Part shown: positions 4,363 to 5,259 of the stretch, piece by piece
How the letters are laid out: every line of letters begins with the position of its first letter
Position numbering within the stretch: the stretch's first letter is position 1
Assembly (NCBI GenBank): GCA_028869975.1
Contig: JAGWQR010000227.1
Location: forward strand, 1-5,259
Length of the DNA: 5,259 nucleotides
From: Alphaproteobacteria bacterium
GTDB taxonomy: Bacteria > Pseudomonadota > Alphaproteobacteria > Sphingomonadales > Sphingomonadaceae
Reading direction: 5' to 3'
Program-made: the position numbers and the translations under genes
Notes under the pieces: model-generated
The model's database searches: none
Told to the model about the DNA's origin: nothing
What the model saw: the letters and a program-made list of their open reading frames with translations, nothing else

Positions 4363-5259
4363 CTACATCTCCGTTGCGGCCTCGACCCCCATGATAAACA
4401 GGCCGTTTGCAATAATTTGCCCGATGGCACGCGCCATGAAAAGCCTTGAAGTGGTTAATTTGGCGTTATTAACCACCAATATCCGCTTTTTCGGCGATTC
4501 GTTACCAAGATGCCAGTGCGCATGGAACGCCGAGGCAAGGTCATAGAGATAGAACGCGATCCGGTGCGGCTCATGATGCGTTGCGGCTGATTCGACCATG
4601 CGCGGGAATTGCGCAGCCAGCCTGACGAGGGCGAGATCGTCAGCGGTGAGCAGGGTAAGGTCGGGCGCACAGGACAAATCCAGCCCCAACTCTTCGGCCT
4701 TGCGCGCCAGCGAGCAAATCCGCGCATGGGCATATTGCACATAGAAAACCGGATTGTCCTTGCTCGCTTCCACCACCTTGGCAAAGTCGAAGTCCATCTG
4801 CGCATCCGCTTTGCGCGTGAGCATGGTGAAGCGGACGACATCCTTGCCCACTTCGCGCACCACGTCCGCCAGCGTCACGAAATTGCCCGAACGCTTCGAC
4901 ATTTTCACCGGCGCGCCACCCCGCAGCAGCCGCACCATCTGCACCAGTTTCACATCAAATGCGGTCTTGCCTTGCGTGAGCGCCGCGACCGCCGCCTTGA
5001 TCCGCTTGACCGTGCCGGCATGATCGGCGCCCCAGATGTCAATCAGCATGTCTGCGGATTGGGCTTTCTGAAAATGATAGGCCATGTCCGCGCCGAAATA
5101 CGTCCAGGAGCCATCCGATTTTTTGATCGGCCGATCCTGATCGTCACCGAATTGCGTCGCGCGGAACAGCGGCAGCGGACGCGGCTCCCAATCCACGACC
5201 GATTTGCCCTTGGGTGGTTCAAGCACACCGACATAGACGAGGTCGCGCGCCTCCAGCGC
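4363..5259 (-). CDS. argS: Arginyl-tRNA synthetase, C-terminal part (partial)
   Basis: The last 298 residues of a class I aminoacyl-tRNA synthetase that charges tRNA-Arg; the N-terminal part with the HIGH motif lies beyond the right edge. The frame is open to position 5259, so the GTG at 5226 is internal and not a start. Visible landmarks (fragment numbering): the catalytic-domain block SDGSWTYFGADMAYH at 48-62, WGADHAGTVKRIKAA at 76-90, and KMSKRSGNF at 119-127, the ArgS form of the KMSKS signature. DNPVFYVQYAHAR follows at 168-180. The DALR-type anticodon-binding helical domain fills the C-terminus, ending in IGQIIANGLFIMGVEAATEM, a typical bacterial ArgS end. The stop TAG (4365-4363) abuts the start of the SPOR gene, which suggests a shared transcript. 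No frameshift or odd residue is seen. Confidence 0.96.
   Translation of the reverse strand, partial: ALEARDLVYVGVLEPPKGKSVVDWEPRPLPLFRATQFGDDQDRPIKKSDGSWTYFGADMAYHFQKAQSADMLIDIWGADHAGTVKRIKAAVAALTQGKTAFDVKLVQMVRLLRGGAPVKMSKRSGNFVTLADVVREVGKDVVRFTMLTRKADAQMDFDFAKVVEASKDNPVFYVQYAHARICSLARKAEELGLDLSCAPDLTLLTADDLALVRLAAQFPRMVESAATHHEPHRIAFYLYDLASAFHAHWHLGNESPKKRILVVNNAKLTTSRLFMARAIGQIIANGLFIMGVEAATEM

Overview
The window reads as chromosomal DNA of an alphaproteobacterium, most likely of the order Sphingomonadales. The base composition is GC-rich. The ArgS followed by a SPOR-domain protein, the RcnB-type periplasmic protein and the adrenodoxin-reductase-type FprA all fit that group. This placement rests on protein resemblance recalled from memory, not on a search. 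No rRNA, tRNA, insertion sequence, phage gene or CRISPR array is visible.

Layout, left to right. Positions 1-195 (minus) hold the N-terminus of an FprA-type ferredoxin/NADP reductase that runs off the left edge. Upstream of it on the same strand, at 263-796, is a complete periplasmic Cu/Zn superoxide dismutase (sodC) with every metal ligand present. A 119-bp divergent promoter region separates sodC from galE (UDP-glucose 4-epimerase, 916-1908, plus). galE converges on a minus-strand gene at 2007-2873 for an exported Gly/His-rich protein with a C-terminal RcnB-like domain. The 98 bp between these two stops hold two hairpins, one placed for each gene. After a 159-bp gap come three more minus-strand genes in transcription order argS (3' part, 4363-5259), a SPOR-domain membrane protein (3620-4360) and a small two-[2Fe-2S] protein of the IorA/xanthine-dehydrogenase small-subunit family (3033-3572). 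argS and the SPOR gene are almost contiguous and look translationally coupled.

Functionally this is mostly housekeeping and envelope biology: tRNA charging, cell-wall-associated SPOR binding, sugar-nucleotide supply for surface polysaccharide, periplasmic superoxide defence and electron transfer. No unmistakable new multi-gene system is present. Three things deserve a closer look. The first is the RcnB-like protein, whose N-terminal half is a tandem Gly/His repeat encoded by a 27/30-bp DNA repeat. The second is the IorA-like ferredoxin subunit, which has no catalytic molybdenum subunit beside it, an altered cluster motif (CPCG) and a Pro/Ala-rich tail. The third is the all-GC hairpin sitting directly on that gene's start codon, with no ribosome binding site.
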